The translations under genes were made by a program, and so were the position numbers. The notes beneath the pieces were generated by a model, which saw only the letters and a program-made list of their open reading frames with translations, had not been told where the DNA came from and did not search any database. From the NCBI GenBank assembly GCA_902363045.1, contig CABIYX010000002.1:5507-15279 (forward strand): a stretch of DNA of 9,773 nt, read 5' to 3'. Positions 1 to 6,747 of this stretch are shown here, piece after piece; positions within the stretch are counted from its first letter, which is position 1, and every line of letters starts with the position of its first letter. The DNA comes from Clostridiales bacterium. Its GTDB lineage: Bacteria; Bacillota; Clostridia; Oscillospirales; Oscillospiraceae.

Positions 1-35
1 TGTCAAGAACTTTTTTCAGGTTTTTCAACCTTTTT
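1..35 (-). promoter_or_regulatory. third tandem leftward promoter, cut by the window edge
   Basis: On the minus strand, bases 6-1 read TTGACA, a perfect -35 box, preceded by AAAAAAGTTC and further A-tracts (UP-element-like) out to about base 35. The 20 bases at 1-20 are identical to the upstream promoter copy at 125-144. The -10 box would lie left of the window, so this is inferred from the repeat of the other two promoters rather than seen whole. Confidence 0.7.
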
Positions 36-101
36 TGTCCTTTCAGACGTCCCGGCGGGCCGCTCCCTATTTTGCTCGCCGCCTCAGCAGGCGACTCGCT
101 T

Positions 102-130
102 ATTTTAGCACTTCTTTTTCGCTCTGTCAA
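102..130 (-). promoter_or_regulatory. second tandem leftward sigma-A promoter (rRNA-type)
   Basis: On the minus strand, TTGACA (130-125), a 17-base spacer and TAAAAT (107-102) form a strong housekeeping promoter. The stretch 131-175 upstream is A-rich on that strand, like an UP element. Just past the expected start point lies a small hairpin (95-78, 6-bp stem with one G-U pair, 6-base loop). The -35 sites of the first and second promoters are 136 bp apart, and those of the second and third 124 bp apart, with no gene between. That pattern fits stacked rRNA operon promoters. Confidence 0.8.
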
Positions 131-237
131 GAACTTTTTTCAGGAATTTTTCAGCCCGTTTTCGTTCTCTCATTCAGAACTTATATTTGGAAGTACCAGC
201 GCCGCTGTCCGGTGACCCGTCCCGCAAACGCTCAGTT

Positions 238-266
238 ATCATAGCAAATCCTTCCTCCTTTGTCAA
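238..266 (-). promoter_or_regulatory. first tandem leftward sigma-A promoter (rRNA-type) with UP element
   Basis: On the minus strand, TTGACA (266-261), a 17-base spacer and TATGAT (243-238) make a near-consensus promoter. Upstream (267-300) the minus strand is a run of phased A-tracts, the usual form of an UP element. The block AAAAAAGTGCTTGACA resembles the block in the two downstream copies. The promoters fire leftward off the window and no protein start follows in the window, so a stable RNA operon, most likely rRNA, is inferred to the left. Confidence 0.8.
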
Positions 267-347
267 GCACTTTTTTCTGCTTTTTTCATATTTCCTCTTT
301 TTGTTCTATATCTACCGGCTCACAGCTCTCCACGCCACAAAATGTGC

Positions 348-1475
348 TCAGTCCTGCAAGTTCCCTCTCACCCAGCTAATCAAAACCACCAACGCCGGAA
401 TCCCAACCCCGGCAATCAGATTGCCCCACAGTGCGATCCCACGCCCCGCCCTCTCCGCGGAAATACCGTCGGGAAAGGCCGCGACCCCCAGCACTACCGC
501 CGTGAGCACCGCGGTAGTCACCGCCGGCTTCTGTCTCAGTCTTGGGATCACTCCGGCAGCGGCCCGCCAGACAGCAAAAGCCAGCAGTCCCATAAGGGTC
601 AGATCGGCGAAGGTCCAAACCGCCGCGATGATGCTCTCCACTCGCTGGAAGGCCCCCTCTACGCCGATGCTTTTGGCCAGCGCGAAAAACGGATCATCCA
701 GCCGCTTCGCCAGGGCTGGACCCAGATTTCCGATCACCACTGCCTGGGAGAGGGCCAGCAGGCAGCAGCCCCCCGCGCTCCACAGGATCCACCCATTCCG
801 TCCGGGGCGCGCCGCTTCCAGATCTCCCACCAGGAACCCGGCGAACATCCCATAGCCCAGCACGCCCAGCACCGGAACGGCCGCCCGGGCCGCGTTGGGC
901 AGGTCTCCCCACCAGAGAGGCAGCAGATGTTCCCCCTTTGTCTGAGGCAGGGAAAGGAGGAGCACAGCCGCAGCCGCGGTGAGCAGTACCGCCAGAAAGA
1001 CCTGTCCCGCCCGGGCAAAGGCCGACAGCTTTCCCCGGGCCATCCACAGGACCAGCGCCGCAGCCGCGGGAAGGAAGAACCACAGTGAGCCGTCCCGCTC
1101 CCCGGCGGTCAACAGGCGCTGGGCGCACAGGCGCAGGCGCAGGGCCAGCAGCAGTTCCCCCCATACGATATAAAAGAGGAGCACCCCTTTGCCCGCCCAC
1201 GGCCCCATTTCCCGGCAGACTGTTCCGGCCAGGCCGCCCCGGTGCAGATCCAGCCGGGCCAGCCCCCACCCGATCAGCAGCACCACAGGCAGAGCCGCCA
1301 GAGCGGACAGCCAGGCCGCCCGCCCCGCCAGCGGAAGCGTCACCGCCGGGAGCAACTCCGCCGCCGGCGCCATCAGCCCGGCCCACAGCAGCGCGCCCAG
1401 CTGACGAGTTGAAATACGGTCCTGTTCCAACGGGATCCCCCTCTCCTTCCATTTCTTCCATACAAAACGCCTCAC
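348..1475 (-). CDS. gerB: GerB-type spore germination permease (GerAB family)
   Basis: B subunit of a GerA-family germinant receptor, an APC-superfamily-like polytopic protein of the inner spore membrane. In this family it is thought to bind the germinant. The 375 residues match the usual length (about 365). The N-terminus has the family's ISxxQ-like motif (ISTRQ, residues 21-25), followed by about ten hydrophobic segments (roughly 27-46, 54-72, 96-114, 131-146, 156-176, 197-217, 227-247, 281-308, 318-335, 350-369). FQRVESIIAAVW (276-287) resembles the conserved QRxD/E-type segment of GerAB proteins. I chose the GTG at 1475-1473 because it overlaps the gerC stop by 4 bases (GTGA) and follows a GGGGGA stretch. 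A longer frame from 1538 would add 21 residues inside gerC. The gene is last in the operon, and no intrinsic terminator is visible after its TGA. Confidence 0.9.
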   Translation of the reverse strand: MRRFVWKKWKERGIPLEQDRISTRQLGALLWAGLMAPAAELLPAVTLPLAGRAAWLSALAALPVVLLIGWGLARLDLHRGGLAGTVCREMGPWAGKGVLLFYIVWGELLLALRLRLCAQRLLTAGERDGSLWFFLPAAAALVLWMARGKLSAFARAGQVFLAVLLTAAAAVLLLSLPQTKGEHLLPLWWGDLPNAARAAVPVLGVLGYGMFAGFLVGDLEAARPGRNGWILWSAGGCCLLALSQAVVIGNLGPALAKRLDDPFFALAKSIGVEGAFQRVESIIAAVWTFADLTLMGLLAFAVWRAAAGVIPRLRQKPAVTTAVLTAVVLGVAAFPDGISAERAGRGIALWGNLIAGVGIPALVVLISWVRGNLQD

Positions 1476-2581
1476 CGGTCCCCCAGGGAGACCTCCACCG
1501 AGATCTCCACCGGCACAGTGGAAAACAGCCGTGTCCACTGGGATCCCAGCTTCTCCCAGCGGGCCGGATCCGCCCGGCTCACCTGGCTGCCCACTCCGGC
1601 GCAGTCCGTTCCCCAGCTGCGCAGCTGGTCCAGCACCCGCCGCAGCCGCTCTTCCTCCCGCGCCTCCAGGGCACGGCGCAGCTCCTCCTGTTCACGCTCC
1701 TCCAGCTGCCGCCGCCCCTCTGCCAGAGCGGCGTTCACCCGGCAGGTGAGGCGCAGTTTCTTCAGCTCGTCCCCATGGAACTCCGGGCTCCACTGCACTG
1801 CCGCCCCCGTAAGCCGCGCCACGGTCCGGCCGGAGGGCAGCTCTACCTCCAAAATATCCGCTGTGGTCCGCCCGGTAAGCAGCTCCAGTCCCCGGGCGCT
1901 CTCCCCATCCAGATAGCCTACCAGCCGCCCGTTTCGGAGCACACCGTACCCCGCCTCCAGCAGAGCGGTCTCTCCCTCTCTCTCCTGCTCTACCGCGCGG
2001 AGTGCGGGGAGGTAGGCGCTTCCCCACTCCAGAAGGGCGGCGGACGTCTCCCCCACCGTGCGGGTGATGCCCGCCGCCCCCATCTCGCTGTCCGTCTGAA
2101 GGGTGGACAGGCGGCTGTCCACCCCGTTCTCCTCTCCGGCCCGCACGGCCCCCTGGGCGGTATCCCCCCGGATCAGCCACAGCTGCGTGCCCAGACCCAG
2201 CTCCACATCCTGGGCAAAGTAGTCCAGCACCGTCTGGATCCCCTCCAGCGCCAGCCCCTCCCCCAGGAGCAGCTGGTCCACATAGCCATAAAAGACATAG
2301 CTGTCGCTGAGCCCCTGCATCGCCAGGCAGGCCGAGCTGAGGGATCCCCCCTCTGCCGACAGGATCAGGGGCGGCTGCCCCTCCCCCTGGAGCCCCGCGG
2401 CCCGCCTCCCCGTGGAGACGGTCACCCGGAGATCCCCGTCCTTCTCCCCGGTGTCCACGCCCATGGTGCGCAGCAGGGCCATGTCCCCCATTTCCCGGGC
2501 ATAGGGCAGGGCGGCCTTGCCGCAGCCCGCCAGCAGCGCCGCCGATACGGCCAATACTGCGGCGGCCAGTCGTTTCTTCAT
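1472..2581 (-). CDS. gerC: GerC-type germination receptor lipoprotein (GerAC family)
   Basis: C subunit of the GerA-type nutrient receptor, a lipoprotein anchored on the outer face of the inner spore membrane. The start MKKRLAAAVLAVSAALLAGC is a textbook lipoprotein signal with a lipobox ending in Cys20, which fixes the start at 2581; the longer frame to 2818 lies inside gerA. The segment at residues 100-141 (VDQLLLGEGLALEGI ... LWLIRGDTA) matches the conserved GerAC core. Residues 286-321 are a highly charged Glu/Arg stretch likely to be a long helix or coiled coil, also seen in the C-terminal domain of the family. The length of 369 residues is normal. Its ATG overlaps the gerA stop as ATGA and its stop overlaps the gerB start, so the three subunits are probably translationally coupled and made in matched amounts. 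Confidence 0.92.
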   Translation of the reverse strand: MKKRLAAAVLAVSAALLAGCGKAALPYAREMGDMALLRTMGVDTGEKDGDLRVTVSTGRRAAGLQGEGQPPLILSAEGGSLSSACLAMQGLSDSYVFYGYVDQLLLGEGLALEGIQTVLDYFAQDVELGLGTQLWLIRGDTAQGAVRAGEENGVDSRLSTLQTDSEMGAAGITRTVGETSAALLEWGSAYLPALRAVEQEREGETALLEAGYGVLRNGRLVGYLDGESARGLELLTGRTTADILEVELPSGRTVARLTGAAVQWSPEFHGDELKKLRLTCRVNAALAEGRRQLEEREQEELRRALEAREEERLRRVLDQLRSWGTDCAGVGSQVSRADPARWEKLGSQWTRLFSTVPVEISVEVSLGDR

Positions 2582-4095
2582 CGCTGATTCCTCCGGTTTT
2601 CGGTATGTCTGGCCCCGTCCCGCCACTTCATCCGGGGCAGCGGAGGCCGCAACAGGTTGGGATGTCCCCGGGGCTGTCCCGCCCCGGCGGTGAAGGGAGC
2701 CAGATAGGGCACCCCGAAGGTCTCCAGACTGGCCAGGTGATAGATCAGCCCCGCGCAGCCCGCCGCCAGTCCGAACAGCCCCGCGGCGCTGGCCAGGATG
2801 GCCAGCAGGAAGCGCCACAGCCGCAGGGCGGCGGCAAAGTCCTGGCTGGGCATGGTATACCCGGCCACCCCCGCGATGGCCACCGCGATGAGCACCGCCG
2901 GGGAGACGATGCGGGCCTCCACCGCCGCATTGCCCACCACCAGCCCGCCCAGGATGGACACCGTGGCCCCGATGGGGCTGGGGAGGCGCAGTCCCGCTTC
3001 CTGGAGCACCTCAAAGGCCAGGAGCATAATGAGCACCTCGAACACGGTGGAAAAGGGCACCTCCTGTTTTGCGGCCACAATGGACAGGGCCAGCTTCACC
3101 GGGATGGCCTCCGGGTGGAAGGTGACCACCGCGATATATAGTCCGGGCAGCAGCACGGTCACCAGGGCACAAAACCACCGCACCAGGTTGAGGATGGAGG
3201 CCGTCATCCAGTGGAAGGCCCGGTCCTGCCCCGTTTTGAAAAACTGGTCGATGGTCCCGGGGAGCAGCCAGGCAAAGGGGAGCCCGTCCGCCATCAGCCC
3301 CACCCGGCCCTCCAGCAGCCCCTGGCAGAAGCGGTCGGGCCGCTGGGTGTAGGGCATGGTGGGGAATGGGGTGTTCAGATGGTCCACCAGATATTCCTCC
3401 AGGTTGCCCGCGGCCTCCACCCCGTCGATGTCGATGTTGTCCAGCCGGCGGCGCAGCCGCTCCACCGTCTCCGGGTCGGCGATCCCCTCCAGATAGAGCA
3501 CATCCACCTGCGTCCGGGACCGGCGGCCCACGATGTGCTCCCGGATCTTCAGCTCCGGGGCCTTCAGATGCCGGCGGACCATGGCGGTGTTGGTGCGGAT
3601 CGACTCCACGAAGGACTCTCGCACCCCCTTCAGGGCTGGCTCGTTCTCCGGCTCCCCTACGGAGCGCTTCTCCTCCGTGGGCACCGGCAGGGTGAGCACA
3701 TCGGCCCGCCCGGGGAAAAACAGGGCGCAGCTGCCCAGGATCAGGTCGTTGACCACCTCGTCCAGAGCAGTCCGCCGGTTGGCCGCCAGGTTGTACAGCG
3801 CCCCGTACTGGAGCAGGGAAAACAGCTCCTCCTCCGGGGCCCGGCTGAGAGCGGGGTCCTGGGCCAGAGGGCGGAGGATATAGTCGCTCAGCCGCTCGTT
3901 CCGGGTCATCCCCAGCAGATAGCACACCGTCACCGTGCGCGCCCGGTCCCCGTGGAGGTACACCCTCCGCTCCATATAGTCCGCACAGCCCTCAAACACC
4001 TGCCCCAGGGCCTCCAGCGTCAGCAGCCCGTCAAAACGGGGCTCCTTTCTGGGATGCGGTCCGGCGTCTGTCCGCTCCGGCTCCAGAATACCCAT
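2578..4095 (-). CDS. gerA: GerA-type spore germination receptor A subunit
   Basis: A subunit of a GerA-family germinant receptor. It has a soluble N-terminal part (about 1-290) and a membrane part with about five hydrophobic segments (296-325, 350-366, 380-398, 400-416, 428-455). Family signatures visible are RESFVESIRTN (159-169), GLMADGLPFAWLLPGT (266-281), PIGATVSILGGLVVGNAAV (374-392) and the near-C-terminal FGVPYLAPF (460-468). Recent work on the family suggests the A subunits assemble into an ion channel. I chose the ATG at 4095 (505 residues) because GGGAGGGG lies 7 bases upstream; the upstream frame to 4176 has no such site and its extra 27 residues are not family-like. It is first in a gerA-gerC-gerB operon, the gene order of gerK in Bacillus subtilis. 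The germinant cannot be read from the sequence. Confidence 0.94.
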   Translation of the reverse strand: MGILEPERTDAGPHPRKEPRFDGLLTLEALGQVFEGCADYMERRVYLHGDRARTVTVCYLLGMTRNERLSDYILRPLAQDPALSRAPEEELFSLLQYGALYNLAANRRTALDEVVNDLILGSCALFFPGRADVLTLPVPTEEKRSVGEPENEPALKGVRESFVESIRTNTAMVRRHLKAPELKIREHIVGRRSRTQVDVLYLEGIADPETVERLRRRLDNIDIDGVEAAGNLEEYLVDHLNTPFPTMPYTQRPDRFCQGLLEGRVGLMADGLPFAWLLPGTIDQFFKTGQDRAFHWMTASILNLVRWFCALVTVLLPGLYIAVVTFHPEAIPVKLALSIVAAKQEVPFSTVFEVLIMLLAFEVLQEAGLRLPSPIGATVSILGGLVVGNAAVEARIVSPAVLIAVAIAGVAGYTMPSQDFAAALRLWRFLLAILASAAGLFGLAAGCAGLIYHLASLETFGVPYLAPFTAGAGQPRGHPNLLRPPLPRMKWRDGARHTENRRNQR

Positions 4096-4118
4096 GGCGT
4101 CCCCTCCCTTCTCCCCGG

Positions 4119-4148
4119 TAGTATCTGCCGCCCAGGCGGTATTTATCC
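4119..4148 (-). promoter_or_regulatory. candidate sigma-G (forespore) promoter of the ger operon
   Basis: On the minus strand GGATA (4148-4144), an 18-base spacer and GATACTA (4125-4119) resemble the sigma-G pattern (GNATR, about 18, CATNNTA) with one mismatch in the -10 (G for C). It sits 23 bases before the gerA ATG, leaving a very short leader that still contains the ribosome binding site. Sigma-G control is the known rule for ger receptor operons. The match itself is my reading and is not proven. Confidence 0.55.
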
Positions 4149-4182
4149 CCGGTTTCCCGCTCCGGAGGAGGGACAAAATCGC

Positions 4183-4211
4183 TTGACAGCCCTCTTCTAC
4201 TCATGTAGTAT
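4183..4211 (+). promoter_or_regulatory. sigma-A promoter of the blaI-M56 operon
   Basis: TTGACA at 4183-4188, a 17-base spacer and TAGTAT at 4206-4211 (one mismatch to TATAAT) precede the repressor gene by about 35 bases. The -10 box lies inside the left arm of the operator dyad, so repressor binding would block polymerase. Confidence 0.8.
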
Positions 4212-4234
4212 ATTCTTGGATACTACATGAGTAG
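4197..4234. promoter_or_regulatory. BlaI/MecI-type operator, perfect 15-bp inverted repeat
   Basis: CTACTCATGTAGTAT (4197-4211) and its exact reverse complement ATACTACATGAGTAG (4220-4234) flank an 8-base spacer. TACTAC/GTAGTA half-sites are the known binding motif of BlaI and MecI dimers. The site covers the promoter -10 and ends in the ribosome binding region of the repressor gene, which indicates autorepression. Each arm is itself a partial dyad (TACT...AGTA), so two repressor dimers may bind side by side. Confidence 0.85.
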
Positions 4235-4245
4235 GAGGAATGGAG

Positions 4246-4608
4246 ATGGCACGGCTGACAGACCGCGAGTGGAAGGTGATGGAGGCCCTGTGGCAGGGCG
4301 GCCCCCAGACGCTGGGGGAGGTGCTGGCCCGGCTGGAGGAGGATACCGGCTGGAGCCGCACCACGGTACATACTTATCTGACCCGGATGATGGCCAAGGA
4401 GCTGGTGACCGCCGGCGCCCAAAGCCCCCGGCGTTACTCCGCCGCCCGCTCCCGGGAGTGCTGTGTGGCGGAGGAGGAGCGCTCCCTGGCCGACCGGGCC
4501 TACGGCGGCTCGGCGGGGCGGCTGGTGGCCGCCTTTGTGCGCTCCGGACAGCTGGACCGAAAGGAGCGGGCGGAGCTGCGCCGCCTGCTGGACGAAATGG
4601 AGGTATAG
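4246..4608 (+). CDS. blaI: BlaI/MecI/CopY-family winged-helix repressor
   Basis: Small DNA-binding repressor (120 residues, normal for the family) that is expected to hold its own operon off until proteolysed after the neighbouring M56 protein is activated. The N-terminus LTDREWKVMEALW (4-16) is the BlaI signature. The recognition helix is in WSRTTVHTYLTRMMAKELV (36-54), followed by a wing ending at RRYSA. The C-terminal part (about 75-120) is the dimerisation helix region, with LVAAF at 93-97 aligning to the LVLNF-like cleavage segment of BlaI/MecI; the usual Asn before Phe is Ala here. I chose the ATG at 4246 because GGAGG at 4234-4238 is 7 bases away. The ATG at 4240 is only 1 base from it. 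A 3-base gap separates its stop from the next start. The name reflects family only; no beta-lactam role is shown. Confidence 0.9.
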   Translation: MARLTDREWKVMEALWQGGPQTLGEVLARLEEDTGWSRTTVHTYLTRMMAKELVTAGAQSPRRYSAARSRECCVAEEERSLADRAYGGSAGRLVAAFVRSGQLDRKERAELRRLLDEMEV

Positions 4609-4611
4609 CCG

Positions 4612-6747
4612 GTGGAAAATATTTGGATGCTGCTTCAACAGACGGCGGCGGGCGGGCTGTGCGCCCTCTTCCTCCTTCTGATCCAGCGGATCTTCCGAAA
4701 CCTGCTCTCTCCCCGGTGGCAGTACGGGATCTGGGGGGTGCTGGTCCTGCGGCTGCTGATCCCCGCGGGGGTGTGGGGCCGGTCCACCGTCCTGGATGTG
4801 TGGCCCTGGCTGGAGGCGGTCCGGGCGGGGGCGGAGCTGACGCTGGACTCCGCGTACAGCTCCCCCTGGGCGGTCTCCCTCCCCCGGACCCCCTTTCCCA
4901 TTCTTCCGGCGGAGGCCCCCCGCTCCCTCACCGACTGGCTGTTCCTCCTCTATCTGGCCGGGGCGCTGGGCCTGGCCCTGTGGTACCTGGGGTGCGCTCT
5001 GCGCCTGTCCCACCGGGTCTCCCAAGGCGTCCCGGTGGAGGGCCCCCGGCGGGCGGCCATCGACGCCGCGGCTCAGCGGTATCAGCTGCCCCGCCCCCGG
5101 CGGGTGGTGGAGTGCCGCTGGGAGCGAAGCCCCTTCCTGACAGGATTTTTCGTTCCCACTCTGGTCCTGCCTATGGGCTGGTCGCCGGACGAAAAGGTCA
5201 TCCTCCATGAGCTGCTCCACCTGAAGCACCGGGACCTTTGGGCCGGGTGGCTCACCGCCGCCCTCCGCTGCCTCCACTGGTGCGATCCCCTTCTGTGGCT
5301 GGTCTTTGACAAGGTGGACAACGACCGGGAGGCCCTGTGCGACCAGCGGGTGCTGGAGCGTCTGGAGGGGGAGGACCGCCGGGATTACGGCCGGGTCCTC
5401 CTGTCCATGGCGGACAGCCGGGCGGTGCGCGTCCCCGGGACCACCGCCATGGCCAACGGGGCCCGGGCCATTCAGGCCCGCATCCAGGCCATCGCCCGCT
5501 TCAAGCGCTTTCCCCGGGGAATGGCCCTGGTGTCCGGCTGTATGGGAGCGGCGCTGGTCATGGCCCTGGCTGTGGGAGCCCCCGCTCCGGGCAGAGAGAC
5601 CGATCCGGTCACCGTCTCTCCCCAGAGCAACGGCGTCCCCGGTATCCTGGCCACGGCGGAGCGCAGCCGGGCCGCCACCGTGGCCGGTGCCCTGGACGCC
5701 TATGGCAAAGCCATGCTCCACCGCCTCCACCAGCCCGCCCTGGCCCTTCTGTGCCGGGGGATGACTGTCCCGGAGGAGGAGCTGCCCCAGGCGCTGGAGC
5801 AGTACCGGGAGGCCCTGCGCCTGTCGGAGGAGCATCCGGAGCAGCTCCACCGCTGGTGGCGGTCCGGCCCGGTGTTCCGGGGGCTGGTCTCCGACGGCGG
5901 CGTTGGCTATCTGTGTCAGGTGTTCTGGTTCCGGGATCAGGAGATGCAGGCGGGGGACGTCTACCCCCGGGAGGATGGCGCCCCCTGGCCGGTGGAGTAC
6001 CTGTGCCACACGGTGCGCCTCCTGCCAGACGGGCCGTACTGGACAGTGGAGAAGCTGGCGGAGACGGAGGGCCTTCTGGAGAACGGCTTTTATGATATGC
6101 AGCTTCCGCTCTGCGGCCCGGTCACCTGGAGCGGCGAGGCCGACAGCCTGCGTCTGGAGGTATCCGCCGCCCAGATTCTGGAGACCGGGGACGGCTTCCT
6201 GGGCCGCGAGCGGCTCCGCACCCTCCATGATCCGTCCTCCTTCCCCTTCACGATTGGGGAGACGGAGGAGGATGACGCCCTCTCCCCCGCCCCCATGCCC
6301 CGTCTCCCCGGCTTTTCCGCCCTATACAGTGGGATGGTGGTCACCCGGGAGAACACCTGCGGCCAGCAGCGCTCCTACATGGTGGACATCGTCCCATACT
6401 GGAATGACCCGGACATTGTGGACATTCACACGACCTATGATCATGCAAACGCGCAAGCACTGCCTGAGACCGCCGTGGAAAACCGCGCCTCCTTCCACCA
6501 GTGGTATGAATTTCATACCCTGGAGGCCGGCGAACAGATCACGTTCCATGAGGGGGGCGGCGGCGGCAGCGGCTGGCGCGACTGCTGGACGGGGGATCTG
6601 CGCCAGTACACCGCCCCGGACGGCTTTACCGCCTGTGTGACCAACGCCCAGGGGGAGACCTTCTCCGTCCCCCTCACCCCCCGGTACACCACGCCGGACG
6701 GCGGGAGCTTCTCCCTCGCTCCGGAGCGAGAGGAGGTCCTTCCATGA
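4612..6747 (+). CDS. BlaR1-like M56 membrane metallopeptidase with unrecognised sensor region
   Basis: Probable transmembrane sensor protease that senses a signal outside the cell and triggers loss of the BlaI-type repressor encoded just upstream. Membrane segments lie at about 7-28, 38-55, 106-130 and 303-323. Between the third and fourth lies the zinc protease domain: HELLH (199-203) supplies two His ligands and the catalytic Glu, and E240 in DREALCD is the likely third ligand, as in BlaR1/MecR1. The motif SPFLTGFFVPTLVLP (173-187) is also typical. After residue 325 comes a roughly 385-residue extracellular part. It has seven cysteines (381, 435, 465, 501, 583, 658, 675) and a Gly-rich run (648-654). 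I do not recognise it as the serine-acylating penicillin sensor (no convincing SxxK in the expected context). The GTG at 4612 follows GGAGG at 4599-4603, within the end of the repressor gene. An ATG at 4627 is an alternative start. Confidence 0.88.
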   Translation: MENIWMLLQQTAAGGLCALFLLLIQRIFRNLLSPRWQYGIWGVLVLRLLIPAGVWGRSTVLDVWPWLEAVRAGAELTLDSAYSSPWAVSLPRTPFPILPAEAPRSLTDWLFLLYLAGALGLALWYLGCALRLSHRVSQGVPVEGPRRAAIDAAAQRYQLPRPRRVVECRWERSPFLTGFFVPTLVLPMGWSPDEKVILHELLHLKHRDLWAGWLTAALRCLHWCDPLLWLVFDKVDNDREALCDQRVLERLEGEDRRDYGRVLLSMADSRAVRVPGTTAMANGARAIQARIQAIARFKRFPRGMALVSGCMGAALVMALAVGAPAPGRETDPVTVSPQSNGVPGILATAERSRAATVAGALDAYGKAMLHRLHQPALALLCRGMTVPEEELPQALEQYREALRLSEEHPEQLHRWWRSGPVFRGLVSDGGVGYLCQVFWFRDQEMQAGDVYPREDGAPWPVEYLCHTVRLLPDGPYWTVEKLAETEGLLENGFYDMQLPLCGPVTWSGEADSLRLEVSAAQILETGDGFLGRERLRTLHDPSSFPFTIGETEEDDALSPAPMPRLPGFSALYSGMVVTRENTCGQQRSYMVDIVPYWNDPDIVDIHTTYDHANAQALPETAVENRASFHQWYEFHTLEAGEQITFHEGGGGGSGWRDCWTGDLRQYTAPDGFTACVTNAQGETFSVPLTPRYTTPDGGSFSLAPEREEVLP

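Noticed and set aside
187..855. Plus-strand open frame starting in the promoter region
   Set aside because: It crosses two strong leftward promoter elements and then runs antisense to gerB. No protein family pattern is visible.
1085..2587. A 500-codon plus-strand open frame opposite gerB and gerC
   Set aside because: Low-complexity Pro/Ala/Arg/Gln translation, a shadow of the well-supported germination genes.
3211..4230. A 339-codon plus-strand open frame opposite gerA
   Set aside because: It is antisense to conserved GerA motifs, has no ribosome binding site, and its composition is typical of a GC-rich shadow frame.
4201..6228. A 675-codon open frame antisense to the repressor and M56 genes
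   Set aside because: High GC removes stop codons from the antisense frame. The translation is rich in Pro, Gly, Gln and His without domain patterns, and the opposite strand has clear family motifs.
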